Below, in pieces: positions 25,022 to 32,718 of a stretch of 64,000 nucleotides of DNA. The notes under the pieces were generated by a model. It was given only the letters and a program-made list of their open reading frames with translations. It ran no database searches and was not told the DNA's origin. Origin of the DNA: VGLO01 sp964599285 (GTDB lineage Bacteria; Patescibacteriota; Minisyncoccia; Minisyncoccales; Staskawiczbacteraceae); the NCBI GenBank assembly GCA_964599285.1, contig CAZREI010000001.1, positions 1 to 64,000 on the forward strand. The letters are read 5' to 3'. A program made the translations under genes and the position numbers. How positions within the stretch are numbered: the stretch's first letter is position 1; every line of letters starts with the position of its first letter.

Positions 25022-25048
25022 TTGGCACTCTTGACAAGAGACTGCTAA
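25022..25048 (+). promoter_or_regulatory. CIRCE-like HrcA operator
   Basis: TTGGCACTC-N9-GACTGCTAA differs from the CIRCE consensus TTAGCACTC-N9-GAGTGCTAA at two positions. It overlaps the hrcA promoter, as expected for repression. Confidence 0.85.
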
Positions 25049-25059
25049 TTTCCTAAGAT
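25031..25059 (+). promoter_or_regulatory. Heat-shock operon promoter
   Basis: TTGACA (25031-25036), 17-base spacer, TAAGAT (25054-25059). The -35 lies inside the CIRCE spacer. Transcription would begin near 25066, giving a 190-base leader. Confidence 0.8.
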
Positions 25060-25066
25060 GATTGTA

Positions 25067-25258
25067 TTGCAATGCAAAAGCCCCTTGGTGTGTGTTGAAA
25101 AGGCAAAACCACACACCGCGGGGCCTAAAGGTGCCGAGCATACGCTCTTTGGGATTTAACCCTGGGAGGCCACATGCTTCAAAGCCTCTCTGCCGTATGA
25201 GGCAGACACCTTTATTAATTTAATCATATCATACGAATATTATTTTTTCAACCGTAAC
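25067..25258 (+). ncRNA. Structured 5' leader of the hrcA mRNA
   Basis: Two strong structures are visible: GCCCCTTGGTGTGTG...CACACACCGCGGGGC (25078-25124), and an outer AAAGGTG...CACCTTT pairing (about 25129-25214) enclosing GGGATTTAACCC and GAGGC...GCCTC. Inside it a tiny ORF has a good ribosome site. It might be a thermosensor, an attenuator or simply an untranslated leader; no known riboswitch class is recognised. Confidence 0.55.
25174..25200 (+). CDS. Possible 8-residue leader peptide
   Basis: GGGAGG four bases before ATG, reading MLQSLSAV then TGA, within the structured leader. Translation could reshape the GAGGC/GCCTC hairpin. Evidence is only the ribosome site and position. Confidence 0.3.
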   Translation: MLQSLSAV

Positions 25259-25753
25259 ATGGAACTAACCCAACGCCAGGAAAAAATTTTACAATCGCTG
25301 ATTAAGGAATACATTGACCAGGCCACGCCTGTCAGCTCAAAGCTTTTGCAAAAAAAGTGCCGTTTGGATATTTCGGGAGCGACCATCCGCAATGAACTGC
25401 AAACACTGGACCAGCAAGGCTACGTCAGCCAACCGCACACTTCGGCAGGCCGAGTGCCGACCCCCAAAGCTTACCGATATTTTGTCCAAATTACGTTTAC
25501 TCGCGAAGATCCCAAAGTGGCCCATTTTATTTTAAAGGAAGTGGAAACCGCCCGTCAGAAAATAGATCGTGAACTAGAACTTGCAAAGGAACTGACCGAA
25601 TCGCTGGCCGAACTGTCGCACATGCTAAGTTTTAACCGAATGGAAGAACACATGCTTTTTAACGTGTTAAAAATAATCGGGCCGTCGCAAGCAACCTACG
25701 ACAAAAACATAGACACCATGAAAGAATTACTGGAAAAATTGGAAAGCTTTTAA
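25259..25753 (+). CDS. hrcA: Heat-inducible transcription repressor HrcA, short form
   Basis: 164 residues, about half the usual 340. The N-terminal winged-helix domain is intact (RQEKILQSLIKEYIDQATPVSS, SGATIRNELQTLDQQGYV, HTSAGRVPTPKAYRYFV). The GAF-like and dimerisation insert domains are missing; the C-terminal 75 residues are a helical coil (VETARQKIDRELELAKELTESLAEL) that could dimerise. Together with the CIRCE-like site it should repress its own operon. Stop codons end it cleanly, so this may be a true short form rather than a frameshift. Confidence 0.9.
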   Translation: MELTQRQEKILQSLIKEYIDQATPVSSKLLQKKCRLDISGATIRNELQTLDQQGYVSQPHTSAGRVPTPKAYRYFVQITFTREDPKVAHFILKEVETARQKIDRELELAKELTESLAELSHMLSFNRMEEHMLFNVLKIIGPSQATYDKNIDTMKELLEKLESF

Positions 25754-25768
25754 AAAGCAAAGACCAAT

Positions 25769-25819
25769 CAACATTATAACATTATATATAATATTATTAT
25801 ATATAATGTTATAATGTTG
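25769..25819. repeat. Long AT palindrome after hrcA
   Basis: CAACATTATAACATTATATA and its complement meet at ATATTATTAT. Confidence 0.85.
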
Positions 25820-25869
25820 GACGTTGATAATGATCGGTAGCTATTTTATTGTGCGACAAGACGAATTTG

Positions 25870-26212
25870 AAAATGTATAAATAAAGAGGAGCAGGCCGCG
25901 TAATGCGTTCTGCTCCTTGGAATGGTAACGGTACGGAAATGCTCCGTTGCCCATTCCCTGTGATAGAACTTCATTTTTCCCTTTGGTCTGGGTTCCCCGA
26001 TGAAGCTCATCACATTGTTTATCCTCCTTTCAGTAAGGTCATCGGTTCTGGTCGTGCGCGACGCCGGCGATCAGATGGACAAAATGGGAAATCTACGGCC
26101 CGACAAGGGCTTGTAAGGGTGGCGCGCAATCATAGCTGATCCCTCCAAAAAGAAAGAGTTTCTCGAAACCCGTAACTGCACCTAAATGTTAGATTCAGTT
26201 GCGGGTTTCCAG
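25870..26212 (-). other. Structured region with tiny minus-strand ORFs, no clear gene
   Basis: Within the 530-base gap between hrcA and grpE. On the minus strand two good ribosome sites appear. TTTGGAGGG precedes an ATG at about 26133 (a 20-codon ORF beginning MIARHPYKPL), and AAAGGAGG precedes a GTG-ATG at about 26008 (ORF of about 55 codons, MSFIGEPRPKGKMKFYHREW). The latter runs into a terminator-like hairpin AGGAGCAG...CTGCTCCT (25877-25905). A further hairpin GAAACCCGTAACTG...CAGTTGCGGGTTTC lies at 26166-26210. It could be a small-protein or sRNA gene. Confidence 0.4.
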
Positions 26213-26286
26213 AAATACAATAGATTGTAAGGTACTTAACGAATGGTAACTAACCTTAGCATGTATATAAAATCTTGTCAATACTT

Positions 26287-26778
26287 ATGGAAGAAGATAA
26301 CATAAAAAATGAACCAAAACCAGAATCTATCAGCGAACTGGAAGAATGTCAAAAAAAGTGTGACGAGTATTTGAATAACTGGAAACGGGAGCGCGCTGAT
26401 TTTTTAAACTACAAACGGGATGAAGTGGAAAGGATTGGACTGTTGGCCCAATACACCAAAGAAGAAACGATTATTAAAATGCTTCCTATTTTAGACAGTA
26501 TTTATTTTGCGGAAAAAGAAATTCCGGAAGACTTGATAAATCATGTATGGGTTGAAGGTTTTTTGCGGACACAAAAAGAAGTTACCAAATTTTTGCAAAA
26601 AGAGGGAATTGAAAAAATAGAAGTAATAGACAAGCCGTTTGACCCAAATACCATGGAAGCGGTGGAAGAAGTGGAGAACAAAGAAATCCAACCAAACATA
26701 GTAATAGAAGAAGTGCAAAGAGGATATATGATAAACGGGAAAGTACTGCGTCCGGCGAAAGTGAGAATTGCGAAATAA
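26287..26778 (+). CDS. grpE: Nucleotide exchange factor GrpE
   Basis: 163 residues from the ATG at 26287. Long N-terminal helix (ELEECQKKCDEYLNNWKRERADFLNYKRDE) followed by the four-helix and beta domains (FDPNTMEAVEEVENKE, VQRGYMINGKVLRPAKVRIAK). It releases ADP from DnaK. Separated from dnaK by three unrelated genes. Confidence 0.93.
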   Translation: MEEDNIKNEPKPESISELEECQKKCDEYLNNWKRERADFLNYKRDEVERIGLLAQYTKEETIIKMLPILDSIYFAEKEIPEDLINHVWVEGFLRTQKEVTKFLQKEGIEKIEVIDKPFDPNTMEAVEEVENKEIQPNIVIEEVQRGYMINGKVLRPAKVRIAK

Positions 26779-26783
26779 ACCCT

Positions 26784-27227
26784 ATGAAAGAATTTTTAGA
26801 GCTAATCAGGGATAGAGAAGTGCGACAGTTAATAACTTTTCTATCAATTTTAATTCTAATAGTTAGCTTATTGGTTTTAGTAGTATTTTTAAAGTTAGAA
26901 ATACAGACTCTTTTATATGCCATTTGCTTCTTATCTGCATTACTGGTGATTATGGTAATATCGGGCAACATTGAGATAAATATCGGTAGTTTGTTTAAAA
27001 TTAAAAAGGATACTGAAGAAATTAAAAAGGAAATAGCTAGCTTGAGAATATTATTTAAGGCAACTCAAAACCAAACCAACTCGCCAACATTTAATGTAAA
27101 TTTAACCGGTGGCAATGATGTGGTGACTAAATACTATGAACCAAGCGATGAATCTTTAGATATTGAAGATGCCGACGAAAATGTTTTTCACAATACAACT
27201 GCTTCATCTGATATAAAAATTAATTAA
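26784..27227 (+). CDS. Membrane protein with two helices and a coiled-coil tail
   Basis: 147 residues, 5 bases after grpE. Two hydrophobic segments (17-36, 41-61), then ISGNIEINIG and a coiled coil (KIKKDTEEIKKEIASLRILFK) and an acidic Asn/Asp-rich tail. AT-rich compared with grpE and dnaK. Probably forms a unit with the protease and CYTH genes that follow within 10 bases of each other. Function unknown. Confidence 0.65.
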   Translation: MKEFLELIRDREVRQLITFLSILILIVSLLVLVVFLKLEIQTLLYAICFLSALLVIMVISGNIEINIGSLFKIKKDTEEIKKEIASLRILFKATQNQTNSPTFNVNLTGGNDVVTKYYEPSDESLDIEDADENVFHNTTASSDIKIN

Positions 27228-27233
27228 AAAATT

Positions 27234-27941
27234 ATGGAACCAAACTTAAAAGAAAACATAAAAAAAGTAAGGAAATCAATTGTGGCAATCGGTTTTGAAC
27301 CTGCCCCTAATCAAATCACTATTTTAGGTAGTGGATTTATTTCGCAGGGAAAACTTATTACTTGCGCTCATTTACTTAATAATCTTACTGAAGAACAAAT
27401 TATAAAATTAAAAGCTAGTGTATTAGTAGAGACTACGGAAAAAGGACTTGAATTATATAAATGGCTTCCCATTAGGTTGGTTCCAGGTAAGAAAGATATT
27501 AAAAACGATTTGGCAATTTTTGAATTTTTACAAGAAGCACCAAATTACACAGAAGGTTTGGTTCTAAGTGATTCTGAAAAAGTTCAAATAGGGCAGGACG
27601 TGTATTTTATTGGTTTTCCTTATGCTGCCCAACTAATTAATGATGGATTTGGCATAACTTTGGTAGCAAATAGGGGCATGGTGAGCAATATAAAACCCGA
27701 TGGAAGTGATCCTAATTTTACCAAAGTTTGGTTTATCATTGACGCGATTTCAAATCCAGGAAATTCAGGTTGTCCAGTAATCAATGCCGAAACTAACGAA
27801 GTAATAGGTGTAATGAGTATTTCATTTAGAACGCCTTCACAGGTATTTAAGGAAGTAACATCAAAAGATTTAGACATTCGAGAACCCATGCACATTGCTG
27901 GAGCCAAACCAATAAATTTAGTAAAAGAGTTATTGAAATAA
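27234..27941 (+). CDS. Trypsin-like serine protease (S1 fold), cytosolic
   Basis: 235 residues with no signal peptide and no PDZ domain. Triad: His in ITCAHLL (about 43), Asp in KNDLAIFEF (about 87), Ser in NPGNSGCPVIN (about 180). GSGFISQGKLITCAHLL is the typical DegP/trypsin-like opening. Being cytosolic, it may process a specific partner, for example the membrane protein encoded just upstream. Its place between grpE and dnaK suggests heat-shock control. Confidence 0.88.
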   Translation: MEPNLKENIKKVRKSIVAIGFEPAPNQITILGSGFISQGKLITCAHLLNNLTEEQIIKLKASVLVETTEKGLELYKWLPIRLVPGKKDIKNDLAIFEFLQEAPNYTEGLVLSDSEKVQIGQDVYFIGFPYAAQLINDGFGITLVANRGMVSNIKPDGSDPNFTKVWFIIDAISNPGNSGCPVINAETNEVIGVMSISFRTPSQVFKEVTSKDLDIREPMHIAGAKPINLVKELLK

Positions 27942-27942
27942 T

Positions 27943-28491
27943 ATGCGGGAAATTGAAATTAAATTGCGAATAAATAATTTAGAAGAGTTGGAGAAAAAGC
28001 TAATCGATACCGGCTTGGTAATTTCAAAAGAAGTTGTGCAGCGTGATACTGTCTACGTTTCCAATGGCATGTTCGATGGATTTGCTAACGTAAAAGTGGG
28101 GGATACTTTTATCCGGATTCGCAATGAAAATGGCATAAATTCGCTTACCTTAAAACAACAACGAGGGCTTGGGTTAGATAAAACAGAGTATGAAACTAAG
28201 ATTGAAGACGGAGAGGCAATGCATCAAATATTACTATTGCTTGAGTGGAAACCGGTAGTAGAAGTAAACAAGAAGCGCAAGAAAGGAAAGTTAGGAGAAT
28301 ATGAGATTTGTTTAGACAGTGTAGAAGATTTGGGAAATTTTATAGAACTTGAAAAAATGACTGACGATAATGTGGATCCAGAGAAAGTAAAAACAGAACT
28401 ATTTGAGGCCTTAAAACCATTTGGGCTAACAAAAGATGATGAGGAAACAAAAGGTTACGATATATTGATGTATCAACTAAAAAATAAATAA
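27943..28491 (+). CDS. CYTH-domain protein (CyaB/thiamine-triphosphatase-like)
   Basis: 182 residues starting 2 bases after the protease stop. EIEIKLR at 3-9 is the signature ExExK; FIRIRNENG, SLTLKQQ and KKRKKGKLGEYEICLDSVEDLGNFIELEKM match the triphosphate tunnel metalloenzyme fold. Could be a class IV adenylyl cyclase or an inorganic/organic triphosphatase; the sequence cannot separate these. Confidence 0.88.
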   Translation: MREIEIKLRINNLEELEKKLIDTGLVISKEVVQRDTVYVSNGMFDGFANVKVGDTFIRIRNENGINSLTLKQQRGLGLDKTEYETKIEDGEAMHQILLLLEWKPVVEVNKKRKKGKLGEYEICLDSVEDLGNFIELEKMTDDNVDPEKVKTELFEALKPFGLTKDDEETKGYDILMYQLKNK

Positions 28492-28497
28492 CTCTAA

Positions 28498-28566
28498 TCA
28501 TCATTGCGAGGCGCGTCGAAGCAATCTTTTAAATCTGGATTGCCACGCTTCGCTCGCAATGACGAG
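28498..28566. repeat. CATTGCGAGGCG...CGCAATGACG repeat (family R6)
   Basis: TCATTGCGAGGCGCGTCGAA and GCTTCGCTCGCAATGACG form the arms. Other copies: 49164-49243 and fragments at 16976 and 55960. The ATG in its right arm (28559) is in frame with dnaK. Confidence 0.85.
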
Positions 28567-28579
28567 TGAAACACAAAAC

Positions 28580-30490
28580 ATGAGTAAAATATTAGGAATC
28601 GATTTGGGAACTACCAACAGTGCTATGGCTGTGGTTATTAATGGCGAGCCGCAGATTATTGAAAATAAAGAGGGGGCTCGGACTACGCCTTCCATTGTTG
28701 CCATCACCAAAGCTGGTGAGCGCGTGGTTGGCGTGCTGGCAAAACGGCAGGCAGTTACCAATCCTCACAATACGATTTTTTCGGTAAAGCGTTTAATTGG
28801 CCGAAAATTTTCTGATCACGAAGTGCAAAAAGATAAAAAGAATTTACCCTATGAAATTCGCGAATCGGCTGACGGTGGCGTTGATGTAAAAATGGGGGAC
28901 AAGTGGCTCAACCCAGCCGAAATTAGTGCCATGATTTTACAAAAACTAAAAGCAGATGCCGAAGCCAAACTGGGTGAAACCATTACCGAGGCCATCATTA
29001 CCTGCCCCGCTTACTTTGATGATAGCCAGCGAAAAGCTACTAAAATTGCCGGAGAAATTGCGGGGTTTGATGTTAAGCGCGTCATTAACGAACCAACCGC
29101 CGCGGCTTTGGCTTATGGGTTAAACAAAAAGAAAGATGAAAAAATTATTGTTTACGACTTTGGCGGAGGCACCTTTGACATTTCTATTTTAGATGTTGGC
29201 GCCGATACCATTGAAGTGAAAGCAACGGGCGGAGATACGCACCTGGGAGGCGACGACTTTGACCAAAAATTAATGGACTGGATTGTTGGTGAATTTAAAA
29301 AAGACAATGGCATCGATTTGGCAAAAGATAATTTGGCGTTACAGCGTATTAAAGAAGCGGCCGAAAAAGCCAAAATTGAATTGTCTTCCAGCATGGAAAC
29401 GGAAATTAACTTGCCGTTTATTACTTCGGGCGCCGATGGTCCAAAGCATTTGTTGTATAAAATAACTCGCGCGCAGTTTGAAAATATGGTAGGGGATTAT
29501 ATAGAAAAATCAATTGCATTGGTTAAAAAAACATTGCAGGAAGCGGGGATTGATGCCAATCAAATTAACGAAGTGGTGCTGGTTGGCGGGCAAACTCGCA
29601 TGCCCAAAATCATTGAGGAAGTCAAAAAACTGTTTGGCAAGGAACCCAACAAAGAAGTAAATCCTGATGAAGTGGTGGCCATTGGCGCGGCGGTGCAGGG
29701 TGGAATTATGCAGGGAAATGTCAAAGATGTACTTTTGTTGGACGTGACGCCGTTGAGCCTTGGCATTGAAACCATGGGCGGAGTTTCTACGGTTTTGATT
29801 AGCAAAAATACCACGGTGCCGACGGCTAAAACGCAGGTGTTTTCAACGGCCGCTGATAACCAGCCGTCAGTTGAAATTCATGTATTGCAAGGCGAGCGTC
29901 CTATGGCACAAGATAACAAAACGTTGGGCAGGTTCATGTTGGACGGCATTCCTTCTGCCCCGCGCGGCACTCCGCAAATTGAAGTCAGTTTTGACATTGA
30001 TGCCAACGGAATTTTAAATGTGTCGGCAAAAGACAAGGCAACCGGAAAATCGCAGTCAATTAAAATTGAGGGGTCAAGCGGGCTTTCCAAAGAAGAAGTG
30101 GAAAAAATGAAAAAAGATGCCGAGCTCCACGCCGCCGAGGACAAGAAAAAACAGGAATTAATTGAAGCGCGCAACATGGCTGATGCCTTAATTTATACTT
30201 CTGAAAAAACATTAAAAGACGCGGGAGATAAACTTTCGGCTGACCTAAAAAAACCGGCGGAAGAAAAGATTTCCACATTGAAAGAAGCGCTGAAAACTGA
30301 TAGCATTGATGATATAAAGAAAAAGACGCAGGAATTATCAACGGAGATTCAAAAAGTGGGAGCGGAATTACATAAGGCCGGCCAGCAAAATCCGTCAGGA
30401 AATAAAGAAGGAAACCCTTCGAATCCTTCAGGCCAAGAACCCAAAGAAGAACCAAAGGCGGACGAGGGAGAGTTTAAAGAAAAGAAGTAA
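28580..30490 (+). CDS. dnaK: Molecular chaperone DnaK
   Basis: 636 residues from ATG 28580 (MSKILGIDLGTTNSAMAVV); an in-frame ATG at 28559 lies within a repeat and would add seven residues. Has the nucleotide-binding domain (VYDFGGGTFDISIL, VVLVGGQTRMPK), linker DVTPLSLGIETMGG and substrate domain. The tail is Gly/Asn/Pro/Glu-rich. ATP-driven folding with DnaJ and GrpE. Confidence 0.97.
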   Translation: MSKILGIDLGTTNSAMAVVINGEPQIIENKEGARTTPSIVAITKAGERVVGVLAKRQAVTNPHNTIFSVKRLIGRKFSDHEVQKDKKNLPYEIRESADGGVDVKMGDKWLNPAEISAMILQKLKADAEAKLGETITEAIITCPAYFDDSQRKATKIAGEIAGFDVKRVINEPTAAALAYGLNKKKDEKIIVYDFGGGTFDISILDVGADTIEVKATGGDTHLGGDDFDQKLMDWIVGEFKKDNGIDLAKDNLALQRIKEAAEKAKIELSSSMETEINLPFITSGADGPKHLLYKITRAQFENMVGDYIEKSIALVKKTLQEAGIDANQINEVVLVGGQTRMPKIIEEVKKLFGKEPNKEVNPDEVVAIGAAVQGGIMQGNVKDVLLLDVTPLSLGIETMGGVSTVLISKNTTVPTAKTQVFSTAADNQPSVEIHVLQGERPMAQDNKTLGRFMLDGIPSAPRGTPQIEVSFDIDANGILNVSAKDKATGKSQSIKIEGSSGLSKEEVEKMKKDAELHAAEDKKKQELIEARNMADALIYTSEKTLKDAGDKLSADLKKPAEEKISTLKEALKTDSIDDIKKKTQELSTEIQKVGAELHKAGQQNPSGNKEGNPSNPSGQEPKEEPKADEGEFKEKK

Positions 30491-30496
30491 TGAGTT

Positions 30497-30526
30497 TTGT
30501 GGCAGCGCCCGCGGGCGCTGCCACAG
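30497..30526. repeat. GC-rich palindrome after dnaK
   Basis: TGTGGCAGCGCCC/GGGCGCTGCCACA, seven bases after the dnaK stop. No T-run follows, so it may stabilise the dnaK mRNA end. Confidence 0.8.
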
Positions 30527-30567
30527 TTCCTAGTTCAAAATTTTGTAAATTTCTGTGGCATAAAAAC

Positions 30568-30690
30568 ATGAGTACTAAAAATAGTTTTGCCAAAAAAATT
30601 TTAAAAAATGCAAAAGATAGAGACGGGTCGGTGAAATATTCTACCAAGAAAGATTTTCTTGAAATTATCAAGAAATTACCAAAAAAATAA
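30568..30690 (+). CDS. Very small basic protein
   Basis: 40 residues from ATG 30568 (MSTKNSFAKKILKNAKDRDG), preceded by a -10-like CATAAA. A longer frame from 30490 runs through the GC palindrome and is less likely. It lies upstream of a DUF4258/DUF2283 pair and could be part of that module. Confidence 0.45.
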   Translation: MSTKNSFAKKILKNAKDRDGSVKYSTKKDFLEIIKKLPKK

Positions 30691-30746
30691 AAAAGGACGG
30701 TAAGGAAACCAAAAGAAAATATAGCAGGAAAATTTATAACTAAGCC

Positions 30747-30986
30747 ATGAAAATAATTTATCACCCACATGCACGGCAAAGAATGCAAGAACGTGGTACG
30801 AACCAAAAGGAGGTCGAAATAACAATCCGTACTGGTGAAAAATTTAAAGCAAAGTTTGGTAGGTCGGGATTTAGAAGAAATTTTGCAAGTAGCAAAGACA
30901 AGTATTCTGCAAAGCAAGTTGAAGTGTTTGGTATAGGAAAAGAAGGCGCATTTGTGGTTATTACGGTAATTTGTAAATATTTTTAA
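30747..30986 (+). CDS. DUF4258-like protein, possible toxin
   Basis: 79 residues; YHPHARQRMQERGTNQKEVEITI matches the DUF4258 N-terminus, and the GFRRNFASS-KDKYSAKQVEV-FVVITV part completes a RelE/BrnT-like small fold. Often paired with DUF2283, as here, 11 bases downstream. It may be a toxin-antitoxin-like pair, but activity is unproven. Confidence 0.75.
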   Translation: MKIIYHPHARQRMQERGTNQKEVEITIRTGEKFKAKFGRSGFRRNFASSKDKYSAKQVEVFGIGKEGAFVVITVICKYF

Positions 30987-30997
30987 TGTAAAATTCA

Positions 30998-31246
30998 ATG
31001 AAAATCACTTACGATTCAAAATATAATATCGCCTACTTGTCACTGCGAGACAAGAAAGAAAAAGGTGTGTCAACTATTCAGCTTAGCGATGAAGTCAATG
31101 TAGACATTGCTCCCGATGGTACTATTTACGGTATTGAGCTTTTGAATGCAAAAAAACAACTAAAAGGAGGTGGCAACAATCTATCTTTCACCGTATCTGA
31201 TATATCTTCTAAAAAAACGGTTCACGTTCCATTATTAGCCAAATAA
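30998..31246 (+). CDS. DUF2283-like protein, partner of DUF4258
   Basis: 82 residues. ITYDSKYNIAYLSL then VNVDIAPDGTIYGIELLNA match DUF2283, a small beta protein. Starts 11 bases after the DUF4258 gene and ends 4 bases before dnaJ. Confidence 0.8.
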   Translation: MKITYDSKYNIAYLSLRDKKEKGVSTIQLSDEVNVDIAPDGTIYGIELLNAKKQLKGGGNNLSFTVSDISSKKTVHVPLLAK

Positions 31247-31250
31247 AGCC

Positions 31251-32333
31251 ATGGACTACTATGAAATCCTTGGCGTGACTAAACAGGCCACCCAAGACGA
31301 AATCAAAAAAGCCTTCCACAAGCTGGCCCACAAGTATCACCCTGACAAAGGCGGCGATGAAAAAAAGTTTAAAGAGATAAATGAAGCTTATCAGGTGCTT
31401 TCGGATGCCCAAAAACGCCAGCAGTACGACCAGTTCGGCCATGTCTTTGAAAATGGGCAACCGGGCGGCACGGGACAAGACTTTAACTGGGCTTGGCAAA
31501 ACCAAGCACAGAATTTTGATTTTGACGATTTAGGTGATGTGTTTGAAAACTTTTTTTCTTTTGGCGGTGGAGGCGGCCGACGCGCGTCAAAAAAAGATAT
31601 TAAAAAAGGAAAAGACATCCAGGTTGATATTGAAATTTCCTTGGAGGATACGCTGCGCCAAACTGCGCGCACCATTACCCTGGAAAAATTAGTGACCTGC
31701 CATCGATGCAGCGGCAACGGTGCCGAACCCGGAACCAAAATTACCGAATGCGTCATGTGCCGCGGGCAGGGGCAGGTGCAAGAAGTAAAACGTACTATTT
31801 TGGGAAGCTACACCACTTTTGCCATCTGCCCGGAATGCAAAGGCGAAGGCACCAAACCCGAAAAACCCTGTAATGTTTGCAAAGGCGAAGGCCGAACCAA
31901 AGGGCGCCAGGAAATCGAAATACCAATTCCGGCGGGCATTGATTCAAACCAAGTTATAAAAATAGAAGGCAAGGGCGACGCGGGCAAAAAAAATGGCAGA
32001 GCGGGGGATTTGTATGTTCGGATTTTAGTAAAAACTCACCATGTTTTTGCTCGCAAAGAAGATGATTTGTATTTGACCGAATACATCGGCTATTCGCAGG
32101 CAGTGTTGGGCGATGAAATTGAGGTGCCAACCCTGGAAGGCGGCCGCATTTTACTGAAAGTGCCGGCGGGGACGGAGTCGGGCAGGATTTTGCGAGTTTC
32201 AGGGAAGGGAATTCCGCATTTTGACGGCTACGGCCGCGGCAACTTGTACGTGGAACTGCAAATTAACACGCCAAAGAAAGTATCTCGCGAACAAAGAAAA
32301 TTACTTGACCAATTACGAAATTTAGGTTTATAA
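31251..32333 (+). CDS. dnaJ: Chaperone DnaJ
   Basis: 360 residues. J domain with HPD at 30-32, G/F region (residues 75-120, FSFGGGGGRR), four CxxCxGxG zinc motifs (CHRCSGNG, CVMCRGQG, CPECKGEG, CNVCKGEG at about 150-215), and C-terminal substrate domains. Stimulates DnaK. Begins 4 bases after the DUF2283 gene, so the operon includes the pair. Confidence 0.97.
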   Translation: MDYYEILGVTKQATQDEIKKAFHKLAHKYHPDKGGDEKKFKEINEAYQVLSDAQKRQQYDQFGHVFENGQPGGTGQDFNWAWQNQAQNFDFDDLGDVFENFFSFGGGGGRRASKKDIKKGKDIQVDIEISLEDTLRQTARTITLEKLVTCHRCSGNGAEPGTKITECVMCRGQGQVQEVKRTILGSYTTFAICPECKGEGTKPEKPCNVCKGEGRTKGRQEIEIPIPAGIDSNQVIKIEGKGDAGKKNGRAGDLYVRILVKTHHVFARKEDDLYLTEYIGYSQAVLGDEIEVPTLEGGRILLKVPAGTESGRILRVSGKGIPHFDGYGRGNLYVELQINTPKKVSREQRKLLDQLRNLGL

Positions 32334-32338
32334 TGAAA

Positions 32339-32430
32339 TCAAATCCTAAATCACAAATTACAAATCACAAACAATACCCAAATTCTAATTTTCAAAATTT
32401 GTTTGTAATTTGTGTATTGTGATTTGTAAT
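32339..32430. repeat. Gene-flanking palindrome of AAATTACAAATCACAAAC words
   Basis: aaatcacaaattacaaatca faces gtaatttgtgtattgtgatt. Similar words occur at 6628-6776 and 45612-45733. Confidence 0.8.
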
Positions 32431-32457
32431 TTGCAAAATTTCGCATAGCGAAATTTT

Positions 32458-32530
32458 GCCCCTATAGCTCAATTGGCAGAGCAGTTGCCTTTTAAGCAAT
32501 TGGTTGCAGGTTCGAGTCCTGCTGGGGGCA
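32458..32530 (+). tRNA. tRNA-Lys (TTT)
   Basis: Acceptor GCCCCTA/TGGGGGC, D-arm GCTC/GAGC, anticodon arm GTTGC-CTTTTAA-GCAAT giving TTT, T-arm GCAGG-TTCGAGT-CCTGC. Its 3' end is the left edge of an integrated element. Confidence 0.93.
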
Positions 32531-32548
32531 CACACATGTGCTAAGTCA
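32514..32548 (+). repeat. Left attachment-like repeat (attL) in tRNA-Lys
   Basis: GAGTCCTGCTGGGGGCACA, five variable bases, GTGCTAAGTCA. The same 30 fixed bases occur at 40301-40335 in the same orientation, 7.8 kb away. Confidence 0.85.
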
Positions 32549-32576
32549 GGTGATGGGGTGGGGTCACCAAATTAGC

Positions 32577-32617
32577 CAAACAAAAACTACTGAAAAAATC
32601 AGTGGTTTTTGTTTGCA
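32577..32617 (+). terminator. Terminator inside the left edge of the element
   Basis: CAAAAACTACTGA...TCAGTGGTTTTTG downstream of tRNA-Lys. Confidence 0.75.
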
Positions 32618-32718
32618 AATGTATTTCGAAGCAAAAGAATTGTCAATAGTTATCAATGGAATTGACAATGGCACTTGATTGGAGTAATATGGAAACCAAG
32701 TAATTTTATTACAATATT

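Noticed and set aside
26582..26971. Minus-strand 129-codon frame opposite grpE
   Set aside because: Shadow of the plus-strand gene with leucine-rich low-complexity translation and no start signal.
30060..30455. Minus-strand 131-codon frame opposite the dnaK end
   Set aside because: Antisense shadow of the well-supported dnaK gene.
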